DNA from: Terrimonas ginsenosidimutans
Lineage (GTDB): Bacteria > Bacteroidota > Bacteroidia > Chitinophagales > Chitinophagaceae
Reading direction: 5' to 3'
Assembly (NCBI RefSeq): GCF_022012415.1
Contig: NZ_JAKLTR010000023.1
Location: 27,016-91,015 of the forward strand
DNA length: 64,000 nucleotides
Part shown: piece after piece, positions 1 through 7,974 of the stretch
How positions within the stretch are numbered: the stretch's first letter is position 1
Layout: each line of letters begins with the position of its first letter
The notes under the pieces: model-generated
What the model saw: the letters and a program-made list of their open reading frames with translations, nothing else
Told to the model about the DNA's origin: nothing
Databases searched by the model: none
Made by a program: the position numbers and the translations under genes

Positions 1-57
1 AAGGTGAAGATTGGTGATAAACCGCAGGGTGGGGTAACAGTCGTTGCAGAATGGTAG
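1..57 (+). CDS. C-terminal end of a gene cut by the window edge
   Basis: An open frame runs from the first base through 18 sense codons to a TAG at 55-57 and ends in VTVVAEW. The composition looks like real coding sequence and the stop lies just before the palindrome at 83-200, as at many gene ends here. Too little is present to name a family. Confidence 0.4.
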   Translation, partial: KVKIGDKPQGGVTVVAEW

Positions 58-82
58 GGTGCTATTAACTCTAATTTGATCT

Positions 83-200
83 GCGTAGGAGTATCGCAAA
101 GAGCGCAAAGGGTCGCAAAGAGCGCAACGTATAACTCATTTAAAGATGGATTTCGTTGCGTCCATTGCGGTCCTTTGCGCTCTTTGCGATACTCCTACGC
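83..200. repeat. Inverted repeat with GCAAAG words
   Basis: Arms 83-111 and 172-200 are perfect 29-base reverse complements. The complementarity continues imperfectly inward to 129 and 154, leaving a loop of about 24 bases. Each arm repeats the word GCAAAG with GC-rich spacers. Related copies lie at 33065-33162 and, as a half-copy, at 22035-22080. It sits between the partial gene at the window start and the 3' end of the convergent yjjG gene, so it could act as a bidirectional terminator, though there is no T-run. Confidence 0.85.
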
Positions 201-226
201 CGGTTGATATCAAAGCGGCCGCCTTC

Positions 227-922
227 TCAAAAGATCTCTTCAAGTTCTTTCAGTGAATTCACCATATAAGTTGGTTTGATCTCCGGCTTAATACCAAGAT
301 GGTTGACAAATACCTGATCCATTCCCGCATTAATAGCTCCCTGTATATCTACATCAAGCGTATCTCCCAGCATAATGCTCGTTGCAGCAACTGCACCGGT
401 CTTGTTGAATGCATAATCAAAGATCTCCTTATTGGGCTTAAGACTGTTAGAGCCTTCAGAAGTGATCACTTCTCCAAAGAAAATATCCAGCCCTGAATTG
501 CGGAGCTTGCTATGCTGTACTTTTTCAAATCCATTGGTGATCAGATGCAGTTCATAGTTCTTGTCTTTCAGATACTGCAACACTTCTTTTGCATGGGGGA
601 ACAGGATCGTCCTGGTCGGGAGAAGATCAAGGAATTGTACGCTCATTGCTTTTGAAAGGGCGTCATCCGCGATCTTAAAGTCAAGAAGGGAGAGCCACAT
701 CCTTTTTACTCTTAGCTCATCCTGGCGGATATACCCGCGACGGTAGCGTTCCCACAACTTTTCATTATGTCCAAGATAATTGCGGTAGAATAATTCGAAA
801 TCATCTATGCCTCTTGTTTTCAGTTGAAGGTCTTCATAAATAGCTTCAAGCGTTACGCGTGCATTCGAGTCAAAGTCCCACAGGGTATGATCAAGATCGA
901 AGAACAGGTGCCGGTATTTCAT
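227..922 (-). CDS. yjjG: YjjG-family HAD nucleotidase
   Basis: A 231-residue cytoplasmic haloacid dehalogenase-type phosphatase. Motif I is FFDLDHTLWDF with the nucleophile Asp9 and acid/base Asp11. Motif II lies in LHLITNGFEK, the motif III lysine in SNSLKPNKEIF, and the acidic motif in MLGDTLDVDIQGA. The combination of the DLDHTLWDF start with an all-helical cap (residues about 15-95) matches the YjjG/YfnB group, which dephosphorylates non-canonical pyrimidine nucleotides. Length is normal for the family. The gene stands alone; its start is separated by about 130 bases from the divergent SDR gene. No TAnnTTTG box is obvious upstream. Substrate is inferred from the family only. Confidence 0.85.
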   Translation of the reverse strand: MKYRHLFFDLDHTLWDFDSNARVTLEAIYEDLQLKTRGIDDFELFYRNYLGHNEKLWERYRRGYIRQDELRVKRMWLSLLDFKIADDALSKAMSVQFLDLLPTRTILFPHAKEVLQYLKDKNYELHLITNGFEKVQHSKLRNSGLDIFFGEVITSEGSNSLKPNKEIFDYAFNKTGAVAATSIMLGDTLDVDIQGAINAGMDQVFVNHLGIKPEIKPTYMVNSLKELEEIF

Positions 923-1054
923 ACCTGCGAATTTCGGTCATCGGCAGTTCCCGGCCTGCTTTTTAATGATAAATCATTTTTAAAAAAGGGTGTTCACAGC
1001 GGATTCAATAAATAACGGGAAAACTGCGTACTTCGCATTTATAAATTGAGTCAG

Positions 1055-1759
1055 ATGAAAGTTTTAATTACAGGAGCTTCAAGGGGTATCGGCAAGGCGA
1101 TCGCAAATGTTTTTGCGAAGCAGGGACATCAATTGTTCCTCAGCAGCCGGAATGAGCAAGCGTTGGAAAGGACGGCTGATCAGATTGCGGCGGAATATCC
1201 GCAGGCAACCGTTCATTGCAAGGCGTTCGATCTGTCGAGGAAAGAAGACGCACTCGCACTGGCAGAGTGGATGGAGCAATCAGCCGGAGCTCCGGACATA
1301 CTGGTCAATAATGCGGGAAGCTTCGAGCCGGGAAGCGTTCACAATGAGGCGGACGGCGTACTGGAAAGACAACTATCGATTAATCTTTTTAGCGCTTATC
1401 ATTTGACCCGGGCGCTATTGCCATTGATGATGAAGAACGGTCAGGGGCGTCATATTTTCAACATGTGCTCCATCGCGTCATTGAAGGCGTATGACAATGG
1501 CGGTGCATACAGCATCAGCAAGTTTGCGCTGTATGGGTTTAGTAAGAATCTGCGGGAAGAGATGAAGCCGCATGGAATAAAAGTGACGGCTGTGATGCCC
1601 GGTGCAACGCTTACTGATTCCTGGGAAGGATATGACAATAGCAGCAGAAGGATCATGGAAGCAAAGGATATTGCAATGATGGTGTATGCGTCTTCTCAGC
1701 TTTCTGTACAGGCTTGTGTAGAAGATATTGTGATCCGGCCACAGCTGGGAGATCTGTAG
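1055..1759 (+). CDS. Classical short-chain dehydrogenase/reductase
   Basis: A Rossmann-fold NAD(P)-dependent oxidoreductase of 234 residues. It has the cofactor motif TGASRGIGKA at residues about 7-16, the structural NNAG motif, and the catalytic Ser and YSISK (YxxxK) near residue 155. The ATG at 1055 is preferred over the in-frame TTG at 1046 because it sits directly before the first beta strand (MKVLITGAS). The substrate cannot be read from sequence; the family includes 3-oxoacyl-ACP reductases and sepiapterin-like reductases, and the C-terminus is rather short for FabG. The gene is monocistronic and is followed by a nested palindrome at 1797-2014. Confidence 0.85.
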   Translation: MKVLITGASRGIGKAIANVFAKQGHQLFLSSRNEQALERTADQIAAEYPQATVHCKAFDLSRKEDALALAEWMEQSAGAPDILVNNAGSFEPGSVHNEADGVLERQLSINLFSAYHLTRALLPLMMKNGQGRHIFNMCSIASLKAYDNGGAYSISKFALYGFSKNLREEMKPHGIKVTAVMPGATLTDSWEGYDNSSRRIMEAKDIAMMVYASSQLSVQACVEDIVIRPQLGDL

Positions 1760-1796
1760 CGCGCCTTCGGAGATTGCACCTGAGCCGGGTAGTGTC

Positions 1797-2014
1797 TGGC
1801 GTAGGTTCCTGCTGATTCCGCAGATTTATCTTTTTGAAAGAAGGAAGTAATCGAATACAGGAAACAGTTTTATAGGGTGCGGGATTTCGCAGATGTTTTG
1901 GTTATTTGAACTGATCTGCGTAATCGGCGCATGCCTTAAAAGATAGCTGCAGTAGTGTAAGAATTTTCACGCGTTGTAAAAATAAATCTGCGTAATCAGC
2001 GGGAACCTACGCCA
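1797..2014. repeat. Nested inverted repeat with CTGCGTAATCAGC words
   Basis: The outer arms 1797-1828 and 1983-2014 are 32 bases long with two mismatches (taaatctgcg, gaacctacgcca words). An inner pair at about 1883-1894 and 1914-1926 repeats the core word (gatttcgcagat against atctgcgtaatc). The structure fills most of the 350-base gap between the SDR gene and batD; no gene is visible in it. Confidence 0.8.
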
Positions 2015-2109
2015 AACCAGGCTTAAACCACAACATTACGTTCAATCGCCGCCCCCATTCCTCCTATTTTAGAATAACTTTAGCATATCTGAGTCTATTT
2101 TTATAAGAT

Positions 2110-3900
2110 ATGAAAAAGGGCCTGTTGCTTATTCCTGCATTAATGATCCTCTGCCTGCTCAACGCACAGGTATCATTGAAAACGATCGTAACACAGGGTC
2201 CGGTCGTTGCGGGAGAGTCATTTCAGGTGCAATACGTACTGGAAGATGAAGGTTCGGAAGCTGATTTTTTTCAACCAGACTTCAAGCCCTTCCGCGTCAT
2301 CAGTGGCCCGAATGCCTATGCGGGAGTTAACTACGGTGATAAAGGCGCCATTAACGTAAAGAATATCACTTTTACGCTCTTAGCTACAAAAGAAGGTCTG
2401 TATGCGATTCCCGCAGCGAGTGTTAAAGTTGGTGGACAGATCGTGCGCAGCCAGCCGGCATCTCTGCAGGTGATCAGTAAAGCGTCGGCAATTGCCAGGG
2501 GTATTTTATCCGACAAGACCCCACCCGCGGAAGGGACCTACCTCGCCCCAGGTGAAGACCCGATTGAAAAAATGCGGAAGAATATTTTCATGAAAGTATC
2601 GGTAGATCGTAAAACATGTTATGTTGGTCAGCCGGTCACTGCCACATTTAAATTATACTCACGTCTCAACTCGCATTCAGACATCGTAAAGAACCCGGGT
2701 TTTTATGGCTTTGCGATCCAGGAAATGATCGGTCTTGGTGACCGGATCACGGCAACAGAAGTGGTGAATGGGAAGAAGTTTGAAGTGCATACGATCAGGA
2801 AAGTTCAGCTTTATCCTTTAAGTGCCGGCACGTTTACCATCGATCCGATGGAAGTGCAGAATAAGGTTGAGTTCTCTACCAGTTCTGTCGTGAAGCGGAC
2901 CGAGCAGGAGATAGTGGAGGGCGTGATGCCCACAGAAGATGAGTTGTTTTCAAAACCGGGATTCAAGCTCGCGGAAACCAGTATGCGTACAGAACCTGTA
3001 ACGGTGAAGGTGACCGCGTTGCCGGACACGAACAGGCCAGCTTCATTCAATGGAGCAACCGGTAAGTTCAGTATTGCTGCAACGCTGGAAGAGGACGAGA
3101 TAGGTACCAACAGGGAAGGCGATCTGTTAGTGACGGTTTCCGGGAAAGGCAACTTTTTGCAACTGGCCGCACCTGCGGTCAACTGGCCTGCCAATATGGA
3201 AGGGTTTGCCCCGGAGATCCGGGACACACTTCATAAAGAAGTTTCTCCCTTGGAAGGTAAGCGGATATTCCGTTTCAGATTTATATCTACAAAACCCGGA
3301 GAGTATACTATTCCTGCGATCAGCTTTTGCTTTTTTGATCCCGATAGTAACCGGTATCGAACTGCATCAACCAATCCCCTGGTTGTAAAGATCAGTAAAG
3401 GGGAAGCTACCGAGGATATCAAAGCGGAGATGTCCGCCGTAAAGCCTGCATCTGCTATTCCGGCAAAAGTATGGATCGGAGGAGGACTTGTCTTGTGTTT
3501 GGTGATAGTTATGTTTGCTGTCCGCAAAATGCAAAAGACAAAGAGAAAACCTGTTGAACAGCCTGTTCTGGCAACGCCGCGTCCAGGTATAACAGAACTG
3601 TTGAAGCCGGTAACGATCTTGTTGCAGGCAGATGAAACAACTTTCTATACGGCGTTGCGTAACGCGATCTGGGATTTCGCCGGTCAGCAGTTTGGCTTAA
3701 CCGGAAGTCTGATGAATAAGCGTGCATTAATGCAGGAACTTGACTTGCGACAGGTTGCTGAGGTTGATCAGCAATCCATTCTGCGTATACTTGATACCTG
3801 TGAAACCGGCATGTTCACCGGAGCTTCGGCTATTACAGATAAACAGCAATTGCTGGAGGAAACAAGACACGTCATGCTGAAGATAGCCGGACTACGCTAA
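2110..3900 (+). CDS. batD: BatD-family membrane protein
   Basis: A 596-residue protein with a signal peptide (residues 1-19, ending LLNAQ). It has a large periplasmic part that matches BatD, starting with the characteristic strands ending in SFQVQYVLED and the FKPFRVISGP segment, then one membrane helix at about residues 453-472 (LVLCLVIVMFAV) and a cytoplasmic tail of about 120 residues. BatD belongs to the Bacteroides aerotolerance (Bat) group, which works with the VWA-domain proteins BatA and BatB and a MoxR ATPase. None of those is next to it here, so this copy is separated from a bat operon or the operon is elsewhere. A TAnnTTTA-like box (TAACTTTA) lies near 2070. It converges on the response regulator gene. 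Confidence 0.85.
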   Translation: MKKGLLLIPALMILCLLNAQVSLKTIVTQGPVVAGESFQVQYVLEDEGSEADFFQPDFKPFRVISGPNAYAGVNYGDKGAINVKNITFTLLATKEGLYAIPAASVKVGGQIVRSQPASLQVISKASAIARGILSDKTPPAEGTYLAPGEDPIEKMRKNIFMKVSVDRKTCYVGQPVTATFKLYSRLNSHSDIVKNPGFYGFAIQEMIGLGDRITATEVVNGKKFEVHTIRKVQLYPLSAGTFTIDPMEVQNKVEFSTSSVVKRTEQEIVEGVMPTEDELFSKPGFKLAETSMRTEPVTVKVTALPDTNRPASFNGATGKFSIAATLEEDEIGTNREGDLLVTVSGKGNFLQLAAPAVNWPANMEGFAPEIRDTLHKEVSPLEGKRIFRFRFISTKPGEYTIPAISFCFFDPDSNRYRTASTNPLVVKISKGEATEDIKAEMSAVKPASAIPAKVWIGGGLVLCLVIVMFAVRKMQKTKRKPVEQPVLATPRPGITELLKPVTILLQADETTFYTALRNAIWDFAGQQFGLTGSLMNKRALMQELDLRQVAEVDQQSILRILDTCETGMFTGASAITDKQQLLEETRHVMLKIAGLR

Positions 3901-3980
3901 GCCCGTTCGTCAGGGCGGAATTTTATCCTCCGCAAAGGGAAACAGAGTCGGCTAACGGAGATGGCAACGGACATCGATCA

Positions 3981-4688
3981 TCATTCCGAATACTTATACC
4001 CTACACCTCTCACTGAATGAAAGTACTTCGGGTTCCTGCTGTCTTCTTCAAAGTATTTGCGGAAATTCAGAATAAAGTTATCTATGGTGCGTGTGGTGGG
4101 ATAAACGTTATATCCCCAGACAGCCTGTAAGATCTTTTCGCGCGGTACCACTTCATTTTTATTCTCGATCAGGAGTTTCAGCAGCATAGTTTCTTTTTTG
4201 CTCAGCTGAATTTTACCATTGGTATGCGTTGTTGCCTCCTGAGCCTTGAAGTCGATCAGGTTGTTGCCGAACGTGTAACTGTTCCCAACAGATGATTTAT
4301 CCTGCAGCTTTTTGTTCTTATTGATGAGCTTGTGGACGCGGAGTAAGAGTTCTTCCAGGTTGAACGGTTTGGTAAGATAATCGTCGGCGCCTTTTTTCAA
4401 TCCGAGCACTCTGTCGGCACTTGAATTTTTAGCACTGAGAATCAGAATGGGAACTTCGTTATTGCCGATGCGGATGCTTTCGGCAACGCTGATGCCATCC
4501 ATTTCAGGAAGCATCACGTCGAGTATAATAAGATCGAAGTATTCGGTTTCAACAGCTTTAAGGGCGGCAGCGCCATCAAAAGCAGATGTAACATCATAGC
4601 CTTCCAGTTCCAGGTTCAGCTTTAATGCCTCGTGGAGATTCTCTTCGTCTTCTACCAGTAGTATTGATGTTTTCTTATCGTCGCTCAT
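3981..4688 (-). CDS. OmpR-family response regulator
   Basis: A 235-residue response regulator. The receiver domain (residues about 8-122) has the acidic pair Glu13/Asp14, the phosphoacceptor Asp57 in LIILDVMLPEMDG, a Ser in LILSAKN and the Lys in YLTKPF. The C-terminal winged helix (about 135-232) has the typical VPREKILQAVWG and RTIDNFILNFRKYFE recognition-helix region and ends in VRGVGYKY. It lies 8 bases downstream of the histidine kinase gene, so the two form a cognate pair in the gldH operon. The regulated genes are unknown. Confidence 0.92.
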   Translation of the reverse strand: MSDDKKTSILLVEDEENLHEALKLNLELEGYDVTSAFDGAAALKAVETEYFDLIILDVMLPEMDGISVAESIRIGNNEVPILILSAKNSSADRVLGLKKGADDYLTKPFNLEELLLRVHKLINKNKKLQDKSSVGNSYTFGNNLIDFKAQEATTHTNGKIQLSKKETMLLKLLIENKNEVVPREKILQAVWGYNVYPTTRTIDNFILNFRKYFEEDSRNPKYFHSVRGVGYKYSE

Positions 4689-4696
4689 AACCTCTC

Positions 4697-5689
4697 TTAA
4701 GGGTTAAATGTGACCGCAAAATTAGCCCCATGCGGGATATTGTTTGTCACCGAAATGTCCGCATTATGATCGTGGGCGATCTTGCTGCAAAGATACAGGC
4801 CTAAACCGGTGCCCTGCGTCTTGCGGGTTGATTCATTTCCGATGCGGTAGAATTTTTCGAAGATCTTTTTCCGCTCTTCTTCGGGGATGCCTGGTCCTTC
4901 ATCAGTTACATTCAGCCGCACCGTTTTGCCTTCGTGTATCAAAGTTGCTTTGATCGGGCTTTCGCGGGGTGCGTATTTTATGGCATTTTCCAGCAAATTG
5001 TTGATCAGGATCTGCAATAGCATGGCATCTCCTTTTACATCAACATCCGCTTCAACGTCGCCATGGAAGATGCGGTCGGGAAAACGGTTGCGGAAGTCCT
5101 GAAGACAATCCTTCAGCAGGTCAGACAGGTCGAGTTCTTCTTTTGCAAAAGAATATCTCCCGCCTTCTAATTGAGATGAGATGAGGATGTTATTGGTGAG
5201 AAAGTTCAGCCTGGCCGTTTCTTCCAGTGTTGTACGGATCAACCGTTTTTGCTTTTCCGGTTCCAGTGTGTACTTCAGCATGGTTTCGAGATTCAGCCTG
5301 GCGACGGCGATCGGTGTTTTCAATTCATGGGTAACGGCCATCATAAAATTCTGCTGCTGCTGCTGAAGTCTGAATTGGCGGCGTACCGAACGGAATACAA
5401 ATACGGCGGTGATAATGATCAGGGCAAGAAAGAACAACCCTTCACTGAGGTGCATGATCCTGGACCGGGTTTTCGCAGAATCTATCTGGATCAGTTCTTT
5501 CTTGTAAAAAGAAGGGGAGATGGAGGAGTCGATCGTTGCATTCAGCTGTTTGATCCGGAAATCTGCCAGCGCATGATTTTGTTTTTCCAGGGAAATGAAC
5601 CACCAGATAAGCGCTACAACGATATAGCTTAACATCAGCCAGTAAATGAACGTGGCTCTCTTTATCTGTCTTCGGCTGCTGTCGGCCAT
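4697..5689 (-). CDS. Sensor histidine kinase
   Basis: A 330-residue inner-membrane kinase. There are two membrane helices (about 14-32 and 82-102) around a short periplasmic segment of only about 50 residues, and no recognisable HAMP or PAS domain. The HisKA H-box is AVTHELKTPIAVARLNLE (His about 124). The HATPase has the N-box LLENAIKYAP, G1 DEGPGIPEEE, the F-box KKIFEKFYR and G2 GTGLGLYLCSKI. It begins 3 bases after the gldH stop and is followed by its regulator after 8 bases, so all three are probably one transcript. The small sensor region suggests it senses the membrane or a partner protein rather than a large ligand; that is inference. Confidence 0.92.
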   Translation of the reverse strand: MADSSRRQIKRATFIYWLMLSYIVVALIWWFISLEKQNHALADFRIKQLNATIDSSISPSFYKKELIQIDSAKTRSRIMHLSEGLFFLALIIITAVFVFRSVRRQFRLQQQQQNFMMAVTHELKTPIAVARLNLETMLKYTLEPEKQKRLIRTTLEETARLNFLTNNILISSQLEGGRYSFAKEELDLSDLLKDCLQDFRNRFPDRIFHGDVEADVDVKGDAMLLQILINNLLENAIKYAPRESPIKATLIHEGKTVRLNVTDEGPGIPEEERKKIFEKFYRIGNESTRKTQGTGLGLYLCSKIAHDHNADISVTNNIPHGANFAVTFNP

Positions 5690-5692
5690 AGT

Positions 5693-6166
5693 TTAGGGTT
5701 TCTTTTCAAGCCGGATACCTGCATTCAGGACGTTCTCCAGCGGGTCTTCGCGCATGATCTGCTCCAGTGTAAAAGTATAGGTGCCCGCTTTGAGACTCTG
5801 GGGCGCTGCCATGGCAATGCGGTGTTCATAGATGTCATCCATGCCGCTTCCAAGCCAGCCTTTTTCGTTTGTAGCAAGTGTCAGCTCCTTCTGGATCTTG
5901 ATAGTGGAATCCTGTCCGGGACCTTTGACATACAGGTTCAGGAAAATATTGCTGAAACTATATTTCTCATTATGTCTTAATACCAGGAAGACGGTATATG
6001 AAGCCGCGGTGTCTTTGATGGTAAAGTCAAATCCCGGTTTGAAACTGCTTTTCCATGCATGATCGGGAATTGCCACTGTTTTCTCATAAAGATCGATCGT
6101 GGCGCAGCTGTAAAGAAAACCGGTTAAAAGGGCGGCAACCAGGTAAAGGGGGAAAAGCTTTTTCAA
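5693..6166 (-). CDS. gldH: Gliding motility lipoprotein GldH
   Basis: A 157-residue lipoprotein. The signal peptide ends in a lipobox FLYSC with the lipidated Cys21. After it comes the GldH pattern: TIDLYEK, an aromatic-rich W...FDFTIKDTAASY stretch, then LRHNEKYSFSNIFL and the closing YTFTLEQIMRED. GldH is one of the lipoproteins linked to gliding and the type IX secretion machinery in Bacteroidota. Here it is the first gene of an operon with a histidine kinase and response regulator. A perfect -7 box lies at 6181-6188. Identification rests on remembered family patterns, not on a search. Confidence 0.82.
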   Translation of the reverse strand: MKKLFPLYLVAALLTGFLYSCATIDLYEKTVAIPDHAWKSSFKPGFDFTIKDTAASYTVFLVLRHNEKYSFSNIFLNLYVKGPGQDSTIKIQKELTLATNEKGWLGSGMDDIYEHRIAMAAPQSLKAGTYTFTLEQIMREDPLENVLNAGIRLEKKP

Positions 6167-6180
6167 TGGTCAAATTTTAA

Positions 6181-6188
6181 CAAAGCTA
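6181..6188 (-). promoter_or_regulatory. -7 promoter box of the gldH operon
   Basis: Read on the minus strand this is TAGCTTTG, an exact match to the Bacteroidota -7 consensus TAnnTTTG, 14 bases before the gldH ATG. It gives the gldH-kinase-regulator operon its own promoter downstream of yicC. Confidence 0.6.
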
Positions 6189-6248
6189 AGCTAAGAGGAG
6201 AAAGAGGAAAAGGGAATTTTACGGATTCCCCTTTCCTTTAGTATGTCA

Positions 6249-7124
6249 TTAAAGAACGTTGAGCACCTGTTCTTTTGCCTTTTCGAGTTCGTCTTTCATC
6301 AGTACCACACATTTCTGAATAGTGGAATCATAGGCTTTGGAGCCGGTTGTATTGATCTCACGGCCGATCTCCTGGAGGATGAATGATAGCTTCTTTCCTT
6401 TTGCCTCTTCTGCTTCGTCCAAAAGGGTCTTGAAATAATCGCAGTGATTTTTCAGGCGCACCTGTTCTTCGCTGATGTCGATCTTCTCTATATAATAGAT
6501 CAGCTCCTGTTCCAGGCGGTTGGTATCATACGCATCCTTACCCACCTGCTCTTCCAGCAATTTCACAAGTCCTTCCCTGATCTTTTGCTGACGCAAAGGT
6601 TCGAGCCGGATCACTTCCTGTTGCTGTGTGGTGATATTATTGATCCTGGACAGAAGGTCGGCTTCAAGAGATCTGCCCTCATCAGTCCTGTGTGCATTGA
6701 GGTTGTCAATTGCCAGGTTGATGATCTGCTGCAGTTCATTCCATTCTTTATCACTAAGCGTTTCGGCACTTGGCGTGATCACTTCAGGGAGCTTGACCAG
6801 TGTGCTCAGAATATGAGAGGGATCAAGGTTAAGCGCAGCTGAAAGTTCGGCCAGCGGTTTATAATAAGCTTTTGCGAGATCGGTATTGATCGTAACAGGT
6901 TTCGAACTACCGGTATCCTTCAGGCTGATCGTACAGTCAACACTACCCCTTCCCAGTCTTTCAGAAAGTAAACGGCGGATGTCAAATTCAAATGGCCTTA
7001 ACATGGCTGGAAGTCTGAGCTGCAGTTCAAATTGTTTACCGTTCAGAGATTTTATATCTACAAGGAAGGTTTTATCGCCGGCGTTTTTTTCGGCTCTTCC
7101 AAATCCGGTCATGGACTTTAGCAT
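6249..7124 (-). CDS. yicC: YicC-family endoribonuclease
   Basis: A 291-residue cytoplasmic protein. It opens with the family hallmark MLKSMTGFGRAE and closes with the DUF1732 region (about 205-291) containing the conserved GKKLSFILQEIGREINT and SKAYDSTIQ motifs. YicC proteins are stress-associated endoribonucleases that form multimeric complexes. Length is normal. A TAnnTTTG promoter box (7150-7157, minus strand, TACCTTTG) lies 25 bases before the ATG. The neighbouring gldH operon lies 82 bases downstream with its own box. In many bacteria yicC precedes gmk; that partner is not here. Confidence 0.92.
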   Translation of the reverse strand: MLKSMTGFGRAEKNAGDKTFLVDIKSLNGKQFELQLRLPAMLRPFEFDIRRLLSERLGRGSVDCTISLKDTGSSKPVTINTDLAKAYYKPLAELSAALNLDPSHILSTLVKLPEVITPSAETLSDKEWNELQQIINLAIDNLNAHRTDEGRSLEADLLSRINNITTQQQEVIRLEPLRQQKIREGLVKLLEEQVGKDAYDTNRLEQELIYYIEKIDISEEQVRLKNHCDYFKTLLDEAEEAKGKKLSFILQEIGREINTTGSKAYDSTIQKCVVLMKDELEKAKEQVLNVL

Positions 7125-7149
7125 GAGGTACTTTCTTTTTGATGTGTTT

Positions 7150-7157
7150 CAAAGGTA
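7150..7157 (-). promoter_or_regulatory. -7 promoter box of yicC
   Basis: Minus-strand TACCTTTG, an exact TAnnTTTG match, 25 bases upstream of the yicC start codon. Confidence 0.55.
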
Positions 7158-7224
7158 TTCGAATTATTGCTTACCGGAGCGATCTAATTTGAAGGAGATG
7201 GTTGCGGGCGAGGGTGAGGTGAGA

Positions 7225-7434
7225 GGGTTCATAGGTTCCATAAGTTCCATAGGTTTGATAAGTTTGGCAGGCTTGGTAGGTTTGATGGGTTTTACAGGCG
7301 GGTACGTTTTTCTTAAAGACGAAACAGTTTCCAAACGGGCAAGAACTTTTACAGCAATAAGAACAGGACCGATCAAGCTTACGGAACCTATCAAACCTAT
7401 GGAACCTATCAAACCTATGGAACCTATCCCCCCA
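7225..7434. repeat. Inverted repeat with an 18-bp tandem word
   Basis: The right arm contains two and a half exact copies of the 18-base unit GGAACCTATCAAACCTAT at 7383-7428. The left arm (7225-7300) carries the degenerate complement (ATAGGTTCCATAAGTTCC, ATAGGTTTGATAAGTTTGG and so on). The spacer of about 70 bases is not repeated. Open frames run through on both strands, but they only translate the repeat. It lies in the 850-base divergent gap between yicC and lpxD. Confidence 0.85.
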
Positions 7435-7483
7435 TGTAGATAAAGAAAGAAGAGCGATAATGATGGAGTTGCTGAAAGTAAAA

Positions 7484-7507
7484 ATCCCTTCGAAGTATCG
7501 AAGGGAT
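7484..7507. terminator. Short perfect hairpin in the yicC-lpxD gap
   Basis: Arms 7484-7493 (ATCCCTTCGA) and 7498-7507 (TCGAAGGGAT) are perfect complements around a 4-base loop. On the minus strand the hairpin is followed by TTTTTA, like an intrinsic terminator. No gene that it could terminate is annotated, since the flanking genes diverge, so a small RNA ending here is possible. Confidence 0.5.
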
Positions 7508-7603
7508 CATTATAATGGATGGGTTAGTAAGTACAGGGAAATAAATTTCCCATCACAATATTAAATATATTTTTTACTATCCAAAAAAAAATCAATAACA
7601 ATT

Positions 7604-7634
7604 TTATTCACATTTTAAAACAGGCTGTGGATAA
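7604..7634. promoter_or_regulatory. Two DnaA-box-like sites beside an AT-rich stretch
   Basis: TTATTCACA at 7604-7612 and, on the other strand, TTATCCACA at 7626-7634 both match the DnaA-box consensus TTWTNCACA. They adjoin a strongly AT-rich stretch (7555-7620). No dnaA, dnaN or further box cluster is near, so this is more likely a regulatory or chance occurrence than an origin. Confidence 0.3.
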
Positions 7635-7948
7635 TGGACCGGCCTTTTTCAATGATCTGTGATGATTTTTCAATGGTCTCTTAACACTTCATAGAATTGA
7701 TGCAACAATGTATGTAAATAATATGATGTGCTGAAATGCTTGACTGGCGCATGTTTCAAGCGATGATAATTCTAACGTAATGTTATGATGATGTAATGTT
7801 GCTGCACTTGATGCGATGATTTTTGATCAAAGTTTTTATGCTCAAACGGTTTAAAAGGCGGTCGCCCGGGGCAAAAAAAATTTTTTAAACCAAAGACCCG
7901 CCGGGCGTTTAAAAATGCCCGGTTTATGCTTTGGCGGGTGAATGCTGT

Positions 7949-7956
7949 TAACTTTG
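7949..7956 (+). promoter_or_regulatory. -7 promoter box of lpxD
   Basis: TAACTTTG matches TAnnTTTG exactly and lies 18 bases before the chosen lpxD ATG. It supports the 7975 start, because the ATG-like upstream extension at 7942 would begin inside or before the promoter. Confidence 0.6.
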
Positions 7957-7974
7957 CGGACAAATATTCCTGTT

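Noticed and set aside
7383..7428. Possible CRISPR array (18-bp direct repeats)
   Set aside because: Repeats are contiguous, without spacers, and part of a palindrome; no cas genes are in the window.
7164..7443. Overlapping frames of 82 codons (minus) and 185 codons (plus) in the repeat
   Set aside because: They only translate the GGAACCTATCAAACCTAT tandem and its complement, a low-complexity product.
7555..7640. Chromosomal origin of replication
   Set aside because: Only two DnaA-like boxes, and no dnaA, dnaN, rpmH or other origin-linked gene; the sites are described as low-confidence regulatory elements.
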